Origin: a virus | Direction: 5' to 3' (one strand) | IMG/VR virus record: IMGVR_UViG_3300041402_000314 | Location: 1-64,000 of that record | Length of the DNA stretch: 64,000 nt | In this document: positions 7,639 through 14,601 of the stretch, one piece after another | Position numbering within the stretch: the stretch's first letter is position 1 | How the letters are laid out: every line of letters begins with the position of its first letter | Position numbers and translations under genes: made by a program | The notes under the pieces: generated by a model | What the model was told of the DNA's origin: nothing | The model's database searches: none | Seen by the model: the letters and a program-made list of their open reading frames with translations, nothing else

Positions 7639-7738
7639 AGAGAGTAGGGATTTACTGGAGAGGATTTCCATGCTGTCCATATAACCCTCGAAGTGGCTCT
7701 CAATACCTCTTTATATTCGTATCTTCACCCTGCCCTCT
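7639..7738 (-). ncRNA. candidate stem-closed RNA
   Basis: 100 nt whose ends (AGAGGGCAGGG and CCCTACTCTCT) pair over 11 positions with one wobble and one mismatch. Starts right after the HNH gene stop. No coding frame. Confidence 0.28.
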
Positions 7739-8253
7739 TAATATACTCCTAAATCCTTAAGCATCTGGTTTATACCAAGACTCTCATGGTACTTCTTGAT
7801 GAATTGGCTGATAGTTGGTTGTTTTGGTTCATAACCTCTTTCAATGAAATGCATACCAGCTTCACTTAAGGACATATCACCTTTATAGCTGTTACACTTT
7901 TTACATGAACATACGGTATTCTCGAAAGTATTCTTACCACCTCTAGCTCTCGGAATAACATGATCTATATTAAGCTTTGACCTTCTATCTTCAGGACAAT
8001 AAACACAGGTGAAATTATCCCTCACCATAACATTTCTCTTAGTCCATACAACAGCTCTCTTATAGATACACTTGATAAGATAAACCAGTCTAATTACAAT
8101 AGGTGTCTTATACTCTTCAGAAAATGAACGTACTACTTCATCATCAGAATGCTTTACTACTTCGACTTTACCTTTAGCCATGTAGTGAAGAGCTTTCTTC
8201 AAAGACACTTTATTCAAAAAAGTGTAATCGTAGTTTAATAATATTACGTTCAT
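7738..8253 (-). CDS. HNH endonuclease
   Basis: 171 aa. Zinc-HNH core about residues 80-130: FTCVYC, then NIDHVIPRARGGKNTFENTV and CKKCNSYKGD. The N-terminal 60 residues are family-specific. A late promoter (8271-8278) and AAGGAAAG ribosome site precede it. Probably a free-standing homing endonuclease; a restriction-like role cannot be excluded. Confidence 0.85.
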   Translation of the reverse strand: MNVILLNYDYTFLNKVSLKKALHYMAKGKVEVVKHSDDEVVRSFSEEYKTPIVIRLVYLIKCIYKRAVVWTKRNVMVRDNFTCVYCPEDRRSKLNIDHVIPRARGGKNTFENTVCSCKKCNSYKGDMSLSEAGMHFIERGYEPKQPTISQFIKKYHESLGINQMLKDLGVY

Positions 8254-8270
8254 CGTACTTTCCTTTTAAT

Positions 8271-8278
8271 TATTTATA
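8271..8278 (-). promoter_or_regulatory. T4-type late promoter
   Basis: Leftward TATAAATA followed by ATTAAAAGG, about 18 bases before the HNH gene ATG at 8253. Confidence 0.7.
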
Positions 8279-8288
8279 TCTTCTAAAA

Positions 8289-8365
8289 TGGTGAGACTGA
8301 ACGGATTTGAACCGCTGACGCTCTGCTCTTCAAGCAGACGCTCTACCAGACTGAGCTACAATCCC
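8289..8365 (-). tRNA. tRNA-Phe (GAA)
   Basis: 77 nt, CCA encoded. Acceptor GGGATTG/CAGTCTC with wobble pairs; anticodon stem TCTGC/GCAGA, loop TTGAAGA. Confidence 0.93.
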
Positions 8366-8370
8366 ATTGT

Positions 8371-8428
8371 ATATTTAATTACGTATCCGTAGTGCCATAA
8401 ATGTCAATATAGATACGTAATTAAATAT
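8371..8428. repeat. 17-bp perfect inverted repeat
   Basis: Arms 8371-8387 and 8412-8428 are exactly complementary (17 bp, rich in AT), separated by 24 bases. It lies between tRNA-Phe and tRNA-Arg. Likely an RNA hairpin that separates or protects the two tRNAs; no T-run, so not a classical terminator. Confidence 0.85.
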
Positions 8429-8429
8429 A

Positions 8430-8507
8430 TGGAACCCTTAGAGAGATTCGAACTCTCGCATGTCTGACGTTCGTAGCGTCACGCTCTGTCCACTGAGCTA
8501 TAAGGGC
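8430..8507 (-). tRNA. tRNA-Arg (ACG)
   Basis: 78 nt. Acceptor GCCCTTA/TAAGGGT, CCA encoded, stem TGACG/CGTCA with loop CTACGAA. Confidence 0.93.
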
Positions 8508-8515
8508 AAAAAAAT

Positions 8516-8579
8516 AATCTGGTGGCAATATTAACGACCTTTGCTCTTATTATCGGGACGGTCAAGCGAGAACCAGATT
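8516..8579 (-). ncRNA. stem-closed RNA with trailing T-run
   Basis: AATCTGGT/ACCAGATT (8 bp, perfect) closes a 48-nt interior that holds GACC/GGTC. The strand continues with ATTTTTTT. Either an unusual terminator after the 67-aa gene or a small RNA. Confidence 0.35.
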
Positions 8580-8782
8580 TATTTACTTTTTTTCAAACAC
8601 GTTTTACATTTTTTAATTTTCAGATCATCATGTCCTATTCCATAATCGCCATTTTTCCAAAGTTCTTCCTTGAAAACAGAACATTTATCAAAACTACTTA
8701 GCTGCGAACAGGCGGTTTCATTAGATTTAATTCTACAATAATCGCCATCTGGTACTTCGATATCAACATTTATAATCATCAA
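8579..8782 (-). CDS. small Cys protein, paralogue of 24794-24997
   Basis: 67 aa. The pattern VPDGDYCRI ... CSVF ... LWK ... KKCKTCL repeats in the gene at 24794-24997 (VPDGKLCRS ... CILF ... LWK ... FKCKECL). Probably one zinc-binding fold. Function unknown. Confidence 0.65.
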   Translation of the reverse strand: MMIINVDIEVPDGDYCRIKSNETACSQLSSFDKCSVFKEELWKNGDYGIGHDDLKIKKCKTCLKKSK

Positions 8783-8801
8783 TCATCTCTCTTTAAAAAA
8801 T

Positions 8802-8875
8802 TGGTCGATCTTGCGGAGTTTAACCGCTCATCCAAACCCTCACGGTAAGGTATGCTGACGTTACATTAAAGACCG
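8802..8875 (-). ncRNA. 74-nt divergent tRNA-like RNA, CCA end
   Basis: Exact tRNA length. Acceptor CGGTCTT/AAGATCG, A73 and CCA; GCGG/CCGC hairpin with loop TTAAACT at the T-arm position; ATG/CAT D-stem whose loop lacks GG. The anticodon arm is weak with no U33 (a CGT triplet is central). A degraded or highly divergent tRNA. Confidence 0.5.
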
Positions 8876-8881
8876 ATAAAT

Positions 8882-9139
8882 TTATTGAGCTATACCAAGA
8901 ACACTTTCAAGATTACCTTTGAGACTCGAAGCCATATTCTTAGCAGCTTCAAGAGTAGTATTAGAATTCTTTACTTCTGTTTCGAGAATAGCAAGCTCTT
9001 CTTTCGCAATATCCACTCTCTGGTTGTTGGCATCGATCACCTGATCAACCTCACCCATACCCTTATTCAAATCGGTAATATCGGTTTTAATCCTCTCTAC
9101 TGTCTTTTCAATCCTAGCCAAACCTTTTTTCTCAAACAT
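8882..9139 (-). CDS. coiled-coil protein
   Basis: 85 aa, nearly all heptad-like helix (EKTVERIKTDITDLNKGM, then AKEELAILETEVKNS). No catalytic residues seen. Function unknown; it resembles small phage coiled-coil proteins in general composition only. Confidence 0.6.
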   Translation of the reverse strand: MFEKKGLARIEKTVERIKTDITDLNKGMGEVDQVIDANNQRVDIAKEELAILETEVKNSNTTLEAAKNMASSLKGNLESVLGIAQ

Positions 9140-9682
9140 TTATAACTCCTCCATTTTTGGTTTATACTGCGTTTTACGAAACTTTTTCCAACACCTATTA
9201 TTATAATCCGATCTACAAACATCATCCCAAGAAGTAGGAAGTCGTCCTCTACCTCTCTTCTTCCTAATATACTTCTTATCATATACACTTTCTATGATGG
9301 CTTGCCTAGTCTTGGGATGTCTATAATACTTTCCATAACCACCCTTTCCTACGAAAGGAACAGGACCATTTCTGAATCCAAGGTAATTTTTGCTTCTAGC
9401 GAGTCTCGACCAATACTTCCTTTCAGGCTTTTTATACTTTTCAATAGCTTCCTCAATTACATAGGTCTGAACTACTCTGTTCATACTATCCAAGACAATG
9501 TAATCTACTGGAATTCTCTCATATACATATCCTATATCATAATAGTTAGTCCCTCTGGTATAAGTATCATTAAAATTGTTACCTATACCATGCATACCAA
9601 TACATGAAATAAGATGTTCAAATGACTCGTATTCTCGAAAGTTATTCTCTCGATCAATCAGGTAATGCTTGTTATTTTTCAT
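9140..9682 (-). CDS. unknown basic protein under hairpin control
   Basis: 180 aa with many Tyr, Arg and Lys (ends KKFRKTQYKPKMEEL) and a KKRGRGRLPTSWDD stretch. Nucleic-acid binding is a guess from charge. The start codon lies in one arm of a 10-bp inverted repeat (9680-9718), and a 9-codon leader frame ends in the other arm. No family recognised. Confidence 0.6.
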   Translation of the reverse strand: MKNNKHYLIDRENNFREYESFEHLISCIGMHGIGNNFNDTYTRGTNYYDIGYVYERIPVDYIVLDSMNRVVQTYVIEEAIEKYKKPERKYWSRLARSKNYLGFRNGPVPFVGKGGYGKYYRHPKTRQAIIESVYDKKYIRKKRGRGRLPTSWDDVCRSDYNNRCWKKFRKTQYKPKMEEL

Positions 9683-9718
9683 TTTCTAGTCTCCTTTTAT
9701 AGGTTTAACTAGAAAATG
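9680..9718 (-). promoter_or_regulatory. start-codon-masking hairpin with leader peptide
   Basis: CATTTTCTAG (9680-9689) and CTAGAAAATG (9709-9718) pair perfectly over 10 bp. The arm holds the ATG of the 180-aa gene; the AGGAGA ribosome site is in the loop. A 9-codon frame MKRFEKDIF (9709-9738), with its own AAGGAAAGG site, stops in the other arm. Confidence 0.6.
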
Positions 9719-9758
9719 TCTTTTTCGAACCTCTTCATATCCTTTCCTTTCTTTTAAT

Positions 9759-9766
9759 TATTTATA
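9759..9766 (-). promoter_or_regulatory. T4-type late promoter
   Basis: Leftward TATAAATA followed by ATTAAAAG, upstream of the leader peptide and the 180-aa gene. Confidence 0.65.
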
Positions 9767-9767
9767 T

Positions 9768-9825
9768 TGGGGCGAAGGTCAACCTTTCGGTCATTTTTAC
9801 ACTGGTGATCTGCCAGTCCTCCGCC
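9768..9825 (-). ncRNA. 58-nt armless tRNA-like RNA, CCA end
   Basis: Acceptor GGCGGAG/CTTCGCC then C and CCA. Only two inner hairpins: ACTGG/CCAGT with 7-nt loop CAGATCA (A instead of U at position 33), and ACC-GAAA-GGT, a GNRA tetraloop. No D-arm or normal T-arm. Too short for a usual tRNA. Confidence 0.5.
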
Positions 9826-9833
9826 ATAATTTT

Positions 9834-9909
9834 TGGCGACCTTGAGGGGAATCGAACCCCTAACCTATTCGCAGACAACGAACTGCTCTTCCATTTGAGC
9901 TACAAGGCC
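9834..9909 (-). tRNA. tRNA-Asp (GTC)
   Basis: 76 nt. Acceptor GGCCTTG/CAAGGTC, G73, CCA encoded, loop TTGTCTG on GTTCG/CGAAT. Confidence 0.93.
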
Positions 9910-9927
9910 ATTTAATTTATTAAAGCT

Positions 9928-9956
9928 ATTATACCAAATTCAGTTTTGTTTGTCAA
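9928..9956 (-). promoter_or_regulatory. sigma-70-type promoter
   Basis: TTGACA (9951-9956), 17 bp, TATAAT (9928-9933), leftward. Points straight into tRNA-Asp, so it is a tRNA promoter. Confidence 0.88.
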
Positions 9957-9964
9957 GCTTTATT

Positions 9965-10270
9965 TTATATATTTTGCATTTGTTTTAAAGTTTTTCTTCT
10001 ATTTTTAATCCTTTTTATAAGTTCTTCAAATCTAATAATTTCTTCTACGAATGGTAATCTATCGCCTTTTTCTGCATTACATTTTTTATGAGCTAATACA
10101 TGATTGTATCTAAGTACCTTTCCCATTTTATATTTTTTAGCTACAAAATGATCTACTGTATATCCTCGGTTCCTACCTTTATTTTTAGCAAGCCACATAG
10201 GATTACCACAGTAAAAACATTCGCCTTGTTGCGCCATCATAAGTTCCATATGATATCCAGCTAATTCCAT
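9965..10270 (-). CDS. small HNH endonuclease
   Basis: 101 aa. CFYCG, then YTVDHFVAKKY and NHVLAHKKCNAEKGD give a compact zinc-HNH site. Start MELAGYHMELMM is chosen for its AAGGAG site. Has its own promoter (10300-10328). Homing or nicking endonuclease, target unknown. Confidence 0.78.
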   Translation of the reverse strand: MELAGYHMELMMAQQGECFYCGNPMWLAKNKGRNRGYTVDHFVAKKYKMGKVLRYNHVLAHKKCNAEKGDRLPFVEEIIRFEELIKRIKNRRKTLKQMQNI

Positions 10271-10299
10271 AATTTTCTCCTTCTTTGAATTATGAACCA

Positions 10300-10328
10300 A
10301 TCATAACATGGAGAAAACTATTTGTCAA
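10300..10328 (-). promoter_or_regulatory. sigma-70-type promoter
   Basis: TTGACA (10323-10328), 17 bp, TATGAT (10300-10305), leftward, 30 bases before the HNH gene start. Confidence 0.75.
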
Positions 10329-10343
10329 GAACTTTTTTTATTT

Positions 10344-10417
10344 TGGATGAGGTAGATGGATTCGAACCATCATTAACTCATTCAGAGTGAGTCGTCTTAC
10401 CATTGGACTATACCCCA
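10344..10417 (-). tRNA. tRNA-Gln (CTG)
   Basis: 74 nt. Begins U1-A72 (TGGGGTA/TACCTCA) as Gln tRNAs do; loop CTCTGAA on ACTCA/TGAGT; CCA encoded. Confidence 0.92.
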
Positions 10418-10428
10418 AAATTTTATTT

Positions 10429-10502
10429 TGGTGGAGATTAGGGGAGTCGAACCCCTTCAAAATCAGTGCAAATGATTTTCGCATCCCGATGCATCAATCC
10501 CC
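10429..10502 (-). tRNA. tRNA-Ala (TGC), overlapping a CDS end
   Basis: 74 nt. Acceptor GGGGATT/AATCTCC, A73, CCA; loop TTTGCAC on AATCA/TGATT. The last ~21 codons and stop of the P-loop gene (10438-11040) are read through this tRNA. Confidence 0.9.
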
Positions 10503-11040
10503 AAAATTTCCTTATTTCCATTTTCTTTATTATGTCTTCAGCCAGTAAATCGATTCCTTCATCAGTTCCACCATCATATTCTACCACACTGATCTCATGT
10601 TTGTCAAGAAGTTTTCTCAGATTTTTATCAATATCTTTCGATTCATCTTCTGTCTGCATCCTACCTATAGGATTATACTCTTTGACTCTCTTCAGGAAGA
10701 CATTCATGGTTTCAAATGAATGATGTGCCTCCATTATAAGAGTATCTAAAGCCTTTCCTACTGTTGTCTTATCCCTGTTGTAATATAGGGATAGAAGCAG
10801 CGGAGAATCGGTTATAACAACATCTACTTGACCATTTAGCCTGAATACCTTATGATGTTGTTTAGCAAATACATATATCTGGTTATCGAAGATCGCTTCA
10901 TGTCTATCCCAGACCTTATCTTTAGCATATTCACTAACATATTCAGCATTAATACCAGCCTGTTTCAACTTACTAAATACACCTGTAGCAGTAGTTGATT
11001 TACCACAACCCGGACCACCAAACAGATTAATCAATAGCAT
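10438..11040 (-). CDS. P-loop ATPase/kinase (AAA_28 or NadR-like)
   Basis: 200 aa. Walker A GGPGCGKST at about residues 8-16, VVITDSPLL as Walker B region, LKRVKEYNPIGR as a lid-like segment. This layout is shared by NadR-type ribosylnicotinamide kinases and a common phage ATPase family; substrate is not certain. Start is the ATG 3 bases inside an outer TTG, with AGGA upstream. The C-terminal ~21 residues are encoded by the tRNA-Ala gene, so the true functional end may be earlier. Confidence 0.75.
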   Translation of the reverse strand: MLLINLFGGPGCGKSTTATGVFSKLKQAGINAEYVSEYAKDKVWDRHEAIFDNQIYVFAKQHHKVFRLNGQVDVVITDSPLLLSLYYNRDKTTVGKALDTLIMEAHHSFETMNVFLKRVKEYNPIGRMQTEDESKDIDKNLRKLLDKHEISVVEYDGGTDEGIDLLAEDIIKKMEIRKFWGLMHRDAKIICTDFEGVRLP

Positions 11041-11230
11041 CAAAAAATCCTATTCTTTCGGCTTGGTCATCAGTTATAGGAAGAACATTAATTAAAAAGA
11101 TTGTACTACTATCACTTTTCTCTTCTTCCACTCTCTCCAGAAACTCTATCGGACATTTTTCAATAGAGCTACCATATTTACCACCATCATCAAATAGAGC
11201 ATTCTGACAATAATATGTTATCAAATACAT
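11027..11230 (-). CDS. unknown protein
   Basis: 67 aa from MYLITYYCQNALFDD; AAGGAG 7 bases upstream fixes the start. Ends overlapping the P-loop gene start. No family recognised. The 113 bases upstream hold only fragments of a frameshifted Cys-rich frame. Confidence 0.6.
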   Translation of the reverse strand: MYLITYYCQNALFDDGGKYGSSIEKCPIEFLERVEEEKSDSSTIFLINVLPITDDQAERIGFFDAID

Positions 11231-11343
11231 ATCAAACTCCTTATTCAAAAATCGTTATACCACAATCCTTACATGCCTTATAATCGAGAGAACCATTCAT
11301 AGACAACACTCTGACTTTATTGAGGTGCTTACAAAAAGCTAGT

Positions 11344-11604
11344 CTATATATCCTCCTCATCGCTGTTATTAGTCTTCTCATAGTCTGCCACCGCCTTTAA
11401 AAAAGTTTCATAAGAATACATTCTACCACTATGTTTACTATCTGGATACATTACTTGTCCAGTTACCGTATACAATCTAGGTGATTTTTGATCTAAATAT
11501 TTCTTCGCTTCAATCATCCGTTTTATCAATTCTTCTTGAAACTCTTTACCAGTTTCTTCGCCAAATACTTTCAAGAGTTCTTCTTCAGAATCAATTACTT
11601 TCAT
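11344..11604 (-). CDS. unknown protein
   Basis: 86 aa, starting MKVIDSEEELLKVFGEETGK, helical, with an acidic end. Ends in TAG; overlaps the gene upstream by 4 bases. No family recognised. Confidence 0.55.
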   Translation of the reverse strand: MKVIDSEEELLKVFGEETGKEFQEELIKRMIEAKKYLDQKSPRLYTVTGQVMYPDSKHSGRMYSYETFLKAVADYEKTNNSDEEDI

Positions 11605-11813
11605 TTCCCTTCAGCAATCAGATTCAAATGCTTTCTAATGTACCTCATGAAAAGAAGAGCTTTATCTTCCTCTAAGAAAGTAGCAGTTCCAGTATCTTCT
11701 ATAGGTACAGGAAACTCAAAACCACATTCGGTTACATACCATAGATTCAAGTCCTTATAACGCTGAAATTTAACTACTTTATTGTCTTTTACCATGTCTT
11801 TAATAATGCTCAT
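11601..11813 (-). CDS. unknown protein
   Basis: 70 aa (MSIIKDMVKDNKVVKFQRYKD). Overlaps its downstream neighbour by 4 bases, so the two are probably coupled. No family recognised. Confidence 0.55.
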   Translation of the reverse strand: MSIIKDMVKDNKVVKFQRYKDLNLWYVTECGFEFPVPIEDTGTATFLEEDKALLFMRYIRKHLNLIAEGK

Positions 11814-11820
11814 ATTTTCC

Positions 11821-12075
11821 TCACTTAACTATCTTTAAATGTCGTTCATTCTTTATCTTCTGTTTAAGATCGAGTGTATAAAAATATTCGACCATTTCAT
11901 CTACAAAGTCTGGGTCTCTCATCACCCTATCCATAATACTTATAGCTAAAATACTAGGCATCGGACTTGTGCCGTTTTCTTTCTCTTCGGCAGTGGGTTT
12001 TGGTATATGAGAATGAACCCTTCCATTCGTCTTAAAAATTACCGCTGTATCGCCATTTTCCAGATAAATACTCAT
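11821..12075 (-). CDS. unknown protein
   Basis: 84 aa (MSIYLENGDTAVIFKTNGRV) with an N-terminal beta region and helical end. ATG overlaps the TGA of the gene before (ATGA). No family recognised. Confidence 0.58.
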   Translation of the reverse strand: MSIYLENGDTAVIFKTNGRVHSHIPKPTAEEKENGTSPMPSILAISIMDRVMRDPDFVDEMVEYFYTLDLKQKIKNERHLKIVK

Positions 12076-12314
12076 AACAAATCCTGTCCTAGATCACATT
12101 TATCTTTTCTATACTTTTTGTTAAATTTCCACTTACAATCGATATATCTTTTTCTAAATCTAGCTTTGAGACCTACATGAATTGGTAGACCAAAACATAA
12201 TAGTGAATATCTTTTATATGCTTTTTGACTATATTTACCTATACCTATCATAAATAAAATAGAATAGAACTTTTTAACTCCATGAAGATATAAACTTAGA
12301 AAGTAATCATTCAT
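12072..12314 (-). CDS. unknown basic protein
   Basis: 80 aa from MNDYFLSLYLHGVKKF, rich in Lys, Arg and aromatic residues, one possible membrane-facing segment (FYSILFMIGIG). The frame is open further upstream into tRNA-His, but that part is not credible. Confidence 0.5.
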   Translation of the reverse strand: MNDYFLSLYLHGVKKFYSILFMIGIGKYSQKAYKRYSLLCFGLPIHVGLKARFRKRYIDCKWKFNKKYRKDKCDLGQDLL

Positions 12315-12336
12315 AACAAACCTATATTCAAATTTT

Positions 12337-12410
12337 TGGGGTGAAGCCGGGAATCGAACCCTAGTCTCCTGATTCACAGTCAGGCATTCTGCCACTGAAC
12401 TAGCAACACC
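12337..12410 (-). tRNA. tRNA-His (GTG)
   Basis: 74 nt including the His-specific extra G(-1) opposite C73. Loop CTGTGAA on CCTGA/TCAGG; CCA encoded; two T-T mismatches in the acceptor. Confidence 0.9.
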
Positions 12411-12417
12411 ATAATTC

Positions 12418-12678
12418 TTAAATTTCTTTTATTGTTATCTCTACTTCAACTGCTTCCATATCCTTTTTAGTAAGTTTTTTACCTGATCTATCCCAAAACC
12501 AGTTACCAAGAAAACCTGCTTCAGCTTTCTTCTTTGTGTTATAGGTAAGAACTCTTTTCTTATCAGTCTTATCATCTACCAATATAAGTTCTCTATTCCT
12601 CGGAACGCCTTTGGCTATAACAGTCTTGTCTTGATTCATTATAATCCATTTTCTTTCAGTATATTCAAACTTATCCAT
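12418..12678 (-). CDS. unknown protein
   Basis: 86 aa (MDKFEYTERKWIIMNQDKTV); beta-rich, with GNWFWDRSGKKLTKKD in the second half. I have seen similar short phage proteins but no function. Confidence 0.58.
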   Translation of the reverse strand: MDKFEYTERKWIIMNQDKTVIAKGVPRNRELILVDDKTDKKRVLTYNTKKKAEAGFLGNWFWDRSGKKLTKKDMEAVEVEITIKEI

Positions 12679-12694
12679 TCATCAAACTCCTAAT

Positions 12695-12868
12695 TTAATC
12701 TTCTAACAATCTACATATTTTCTTAAATTTTTCTTTATTTACATAAACTATTCTTTCATCATCAGAAAGATAAATACCTATTGTTTGATTTCTGATTTCT
12801 ATATTCAGGGTCTTACCCTCACAATCAGTATTATAACTATCTTCAACAATATTAAGCTTTACTTCCAT
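12695..12868 (-). CDS. unknown protein
   Basis: 57 aa from MEVKLNIVEDSYN (AGGAG 7 bases upstream). Short beta-rich protein ahead of the 86-aa gene. No family. Confidence 0.52.
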   Translation of the reverse strand: MEVKLNIVEDSYNTDCEGKTLNIEIRNQTIGIYLSDDERIVYVNKEKFKKICRLLED

Positions 12869-12893
12869 GATCAAACTCCTAATCAATTAATTT

Positions 12894-12968
12894 TGGAAGC
12901 CCTACTCAGATTTGAACTGAGACGATAAGGTTCAAAACCTTACATGCTAACCATTACATTATAGGGCA
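12894..12968 (-). tRNA. tRNA-Gln (TTG)
   Basis: 75 nt, CCA encoded. Loop TTTTGAA on TAAGG/CCTTA; T-arm CTCAG/CTGAG. Base 1 appears to be T and unpaired. Confidence 0.88.
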
Positions 12969-12978
12969 TCATTTATCT

Positions 12979-13011
12979 CTATCGCGACATTTATCACGTC
13001 ATTTTGTCGCG
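12979..13011. repeat. 9-bp inverted repeat
   Basis: ATCGCGACA (12979-12987) and TGTCGCGAT (13003-13011) pair perfectly around 15 bases. Just downstream of the 43-aa membrane gene; may be a 3' end or processing hairpin. Confidence 0.6.
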
Positions 13012-13015
13012 ATTA

Positions 13016-13147
13016 TTATATTACCACAAGAAAAAATATTATCATAATTATAGAAATTAACCACATCAATCCATCTATTTCACCGAGCGTATCATCACAT
13101 ATCATTTCAAGTTCAGGCCACTCAATTTCTTCATCGGTCTTTTCCAT
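13016..13147 (-). CDS. 43-aa C-tail-anchored membrane protein
   Basis: Acidic N-terminus MEKTDEEIEWPELEM, then a single C-terminal hydrophobic helix ending IIMIIFFLVVI. Complete frame, TAA stop. Function unknown. Confidence 0.5.
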   Translation of the reverse strand: MEKTDEEIEWPELEMICDDTLGEIDGLMWLISIIMIIFFLVVI

Positions 13148-13165
13148 AATTTTCCTATTTTATAG

Positions 13166-13233
13166 TTGGGTGGTGTCTCGCAACTTAGTCATCAGAGTGT
13201 CTTAATCGCTTTGTCTAACACTTTCTCACCCAA
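13166..13233 (-). ncRNA. candidate stem-closed RNA
   Basis: 68 nt closed by TTGGGTG/CACCCAA (7 bp, perfect), with AGTGT/ACACT inside. Lies between a small gene and tRNA-Leu, no frame, no CCA in the right place. Confidence 0.3.
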
Positions 13234-13257
13234 GCAGTTAGATTGCTTTATATTTTT

Positions 13258-13341
13258 TGGTAGGAGAGGAGGGATTTGAACCCTCAATCCCGAAGGCACT
13301 GGTTCCTAAGACCAGCGTGTATTCCGTTCCACCACCCTCCC
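13258..13341 (-). tRNA. tRNA-Leu (TAG)
   Basis: 84 nt, long variable arm. Acceptor GGGAGGG/CCTCTCC, CCA, stem CTGGT/ACCAG, loop CTTAGGA. Confidence 0.94.
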
Positions 13342-13348
13342 ACATATT

Positions 13349-13645
13349 TTATATCTCTATCGGTTCTGGTAAATCAACATTATTCATAGATATCGCTTTA
13401 GCTTCACCAGTCTTTAAATTAACTTCGATCTCAAATGATATTTCGAATCCAGTACGGCAGAAATTATCAAGAGCCTTTCCACTTAAGCCCATTTCCTTGC
13501 CATTATTATAATTTCCATCTCCATCTGAATGAACAAAAAATGTAGTTTTAACTTTCTCTACTATTTCTAATTCACCACCACATTCTGGACAGAAATTAAA
13601 CTTCTCTACCTGTACAACTTCACAAAATCTACACCACTTAGACAT
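13349..13645 (-). CDS. zinc-ribbon protein
   Basis: 98 aa from MSKWCRFCEVVQVEKF; CRFC and CPECGG form a zinc ribbon at residues 5-22, followed by a beta-rich domain. GAGG 8 bases upstream. Function unknown. Confidence 0.65.
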   Translation of the reverse strand: MSKWCRFCEVVQVEKFNFCPECGGELEIVEKVKTTFFVHSDGDGNYNNGKEMGLSGKALDNFCRTGFEISFEIEVNLKTGEAKAISMNNVDLPEPIEI

Positions 13646-13667
13646 AATCAAACCTCTATTCAAATTT

Positions 13668-13757
13668 TGGTAGGAGTAGTCGGACTCGAACCGACAAGGG
13701 CGCATACGTCCCGCGAGATTTTAAGTCTCGTGTGTATACCAATTCCACCATACTCCC
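13668..13757 (-). tRNA. tRNA-Leu (TAA)
   Basis: 90 nt, long variable arm, CCA encoded. Stem CGAGA/TCTCG with loop CTTAAAA. Confidence 0.94.
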
Positions 13758-13771
13758 ACATATATTTTATT

Positions 13772-14023
13772 TTAATTAGCTGGTTCAGGCTTTTCTTGCC
13801 AATGGGTTACATTCCAACCCCAATTATATTCTTTCCATGTTTCAAAGTCAAACCATATTTGTTTATTGGCATCAAACCACAACATCATTACTTCTGGGTC
13901 ATCGTTTGGGTCTCTATGACCATCATCGAGTTCGACAGTGACAATATACTCACCAATAACATTCCAATGTTTATTCTTTTCTAAAGGCAATCTATCTTTA
14001 ACTGATATCCAATTACTTTCCAT
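13772..14023 (-). CDS. DUF551-domain protein
   Basis: 83 aa. WISVKDRLPLEK at the start and THWQEKPEPAN at the end are the two conserved blocks of DUF551, widespread in phages. Function unknown. Confidence 0.8.
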   Translation of the reverse strand: MESNWISVKDRLPLEKNKHWNVIGEYIVTVELDDGHRDPNDDPEVMMLWFDANKQIWFDFETWKEYNWGWNVTHWQEKPEPAN

Positions 14024-14041
14024 TTCAATCCTTTAGTTTTA

Positions 14042-14116
14042 TGGTCAAGGCGGGGAGATTCGAACTCCCACTTCATGTTCCCAAAACATGGGTGCTACCA
14101 TTAACACTACGCCAAG
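14042..14116 (-). tRNA. tRNA-Pro (TGG)
   Basis: 75 nt, C1-G72 as in Pro tRNAs, CCA encoded; loop TTTGGGA on CATGT/ACATG. Confidence 0.91.
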
Positions 14117-14401
14117 AAATTTAGAGCTACTTTATCACGACATGATTAGAACCACCTGATCTGTTTCGATCAATTTCACTCAAGGTATCGTACTTGCTTC
14201 TACTGGTTAGGTTTCCGCACTCTTATACCTAAATCTTTTTAATTTAACAACTGAGGATGGTTAGTCCTCCCGATATAGCCTTCATTGATCACCATTCAAT
14301 CCATCAGCCAAGTTTTCTCTCTTCTTATCCGCTAAGATAAAAATACTCTTCTTTATACAGTCCTTACCGTACCATCGGCTATTGTCAAAAATCTTTTAAG
14401 T
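14117..14401 (-). other. 285-bp gene-free stretch with hairpins
   Basis: No credible reading frame. Small inverted repeats: GAGGA/TCCTC around a 7-nt loop (14253-14269), ATTGA/TCAAT around a 7-nt loop (14284-14300), TTAGGT/ACCTAA (14207-14232). Probably one or more further structured or decayed tRNA-like RNAs. Confidence 0.35.
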
Positions 14402-14486
14402 TGGCTCCAGCGGTAGGATTCGAACCTACATAGTCCTTTCGGACAGTGATTAACAGTCACCTGCATTGCCAATCTGCCACGCTGGA
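14402..14486 (-). tRNA. tRNA-Asn (GTT) with extended variable arm
   Basis: 85 nt. Acceptor TCCAGCG/CGCTGGA, G73, CCA; loop CTGTTAA on GTGA/TCAC. The variable region holds a GTCC-GAAA-GGAC hairpin, unlike normal short-arm Asn tRNAs. Confidence 0.88.
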
Positions 14487-14497
14487 ACATATATTTT

Positions 14498-14585
14498 TGG
14501 TCTCGCGATCTGGATTCAAACCAGAATCTCCTGTCAGTGTTTTGTCATATTTTGGCTCATCAGCCTTTAATTAAACTACCACGAG
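14498..14585 (-). ncRNA. degenerate tRNA-like RNA, CCA end
   Basis: 88 nt. Acceptor CTCGTGG/TCGCGAG, A73, CCA. T-arm TCTGG/CCAGA with loop TTTGAAT. The D-loop lacks GG, and no clear anticodon arm can be drawn (GGCT/AGCC leaves only 4 loop bases). Confidence 0.5.
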
Positions 14586-14601
14586 ACATATTTTATATTT
14601 T

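Noticed and set aside
11248-11343. Cys-containing fragments (FCKHLNKV in one frame, YKACKDCGITIFE in another)
   Set aside because: Looks like a frameshifted zinc-ribbon relic, but no start codon with ribosome site was found for the first part, so not called.
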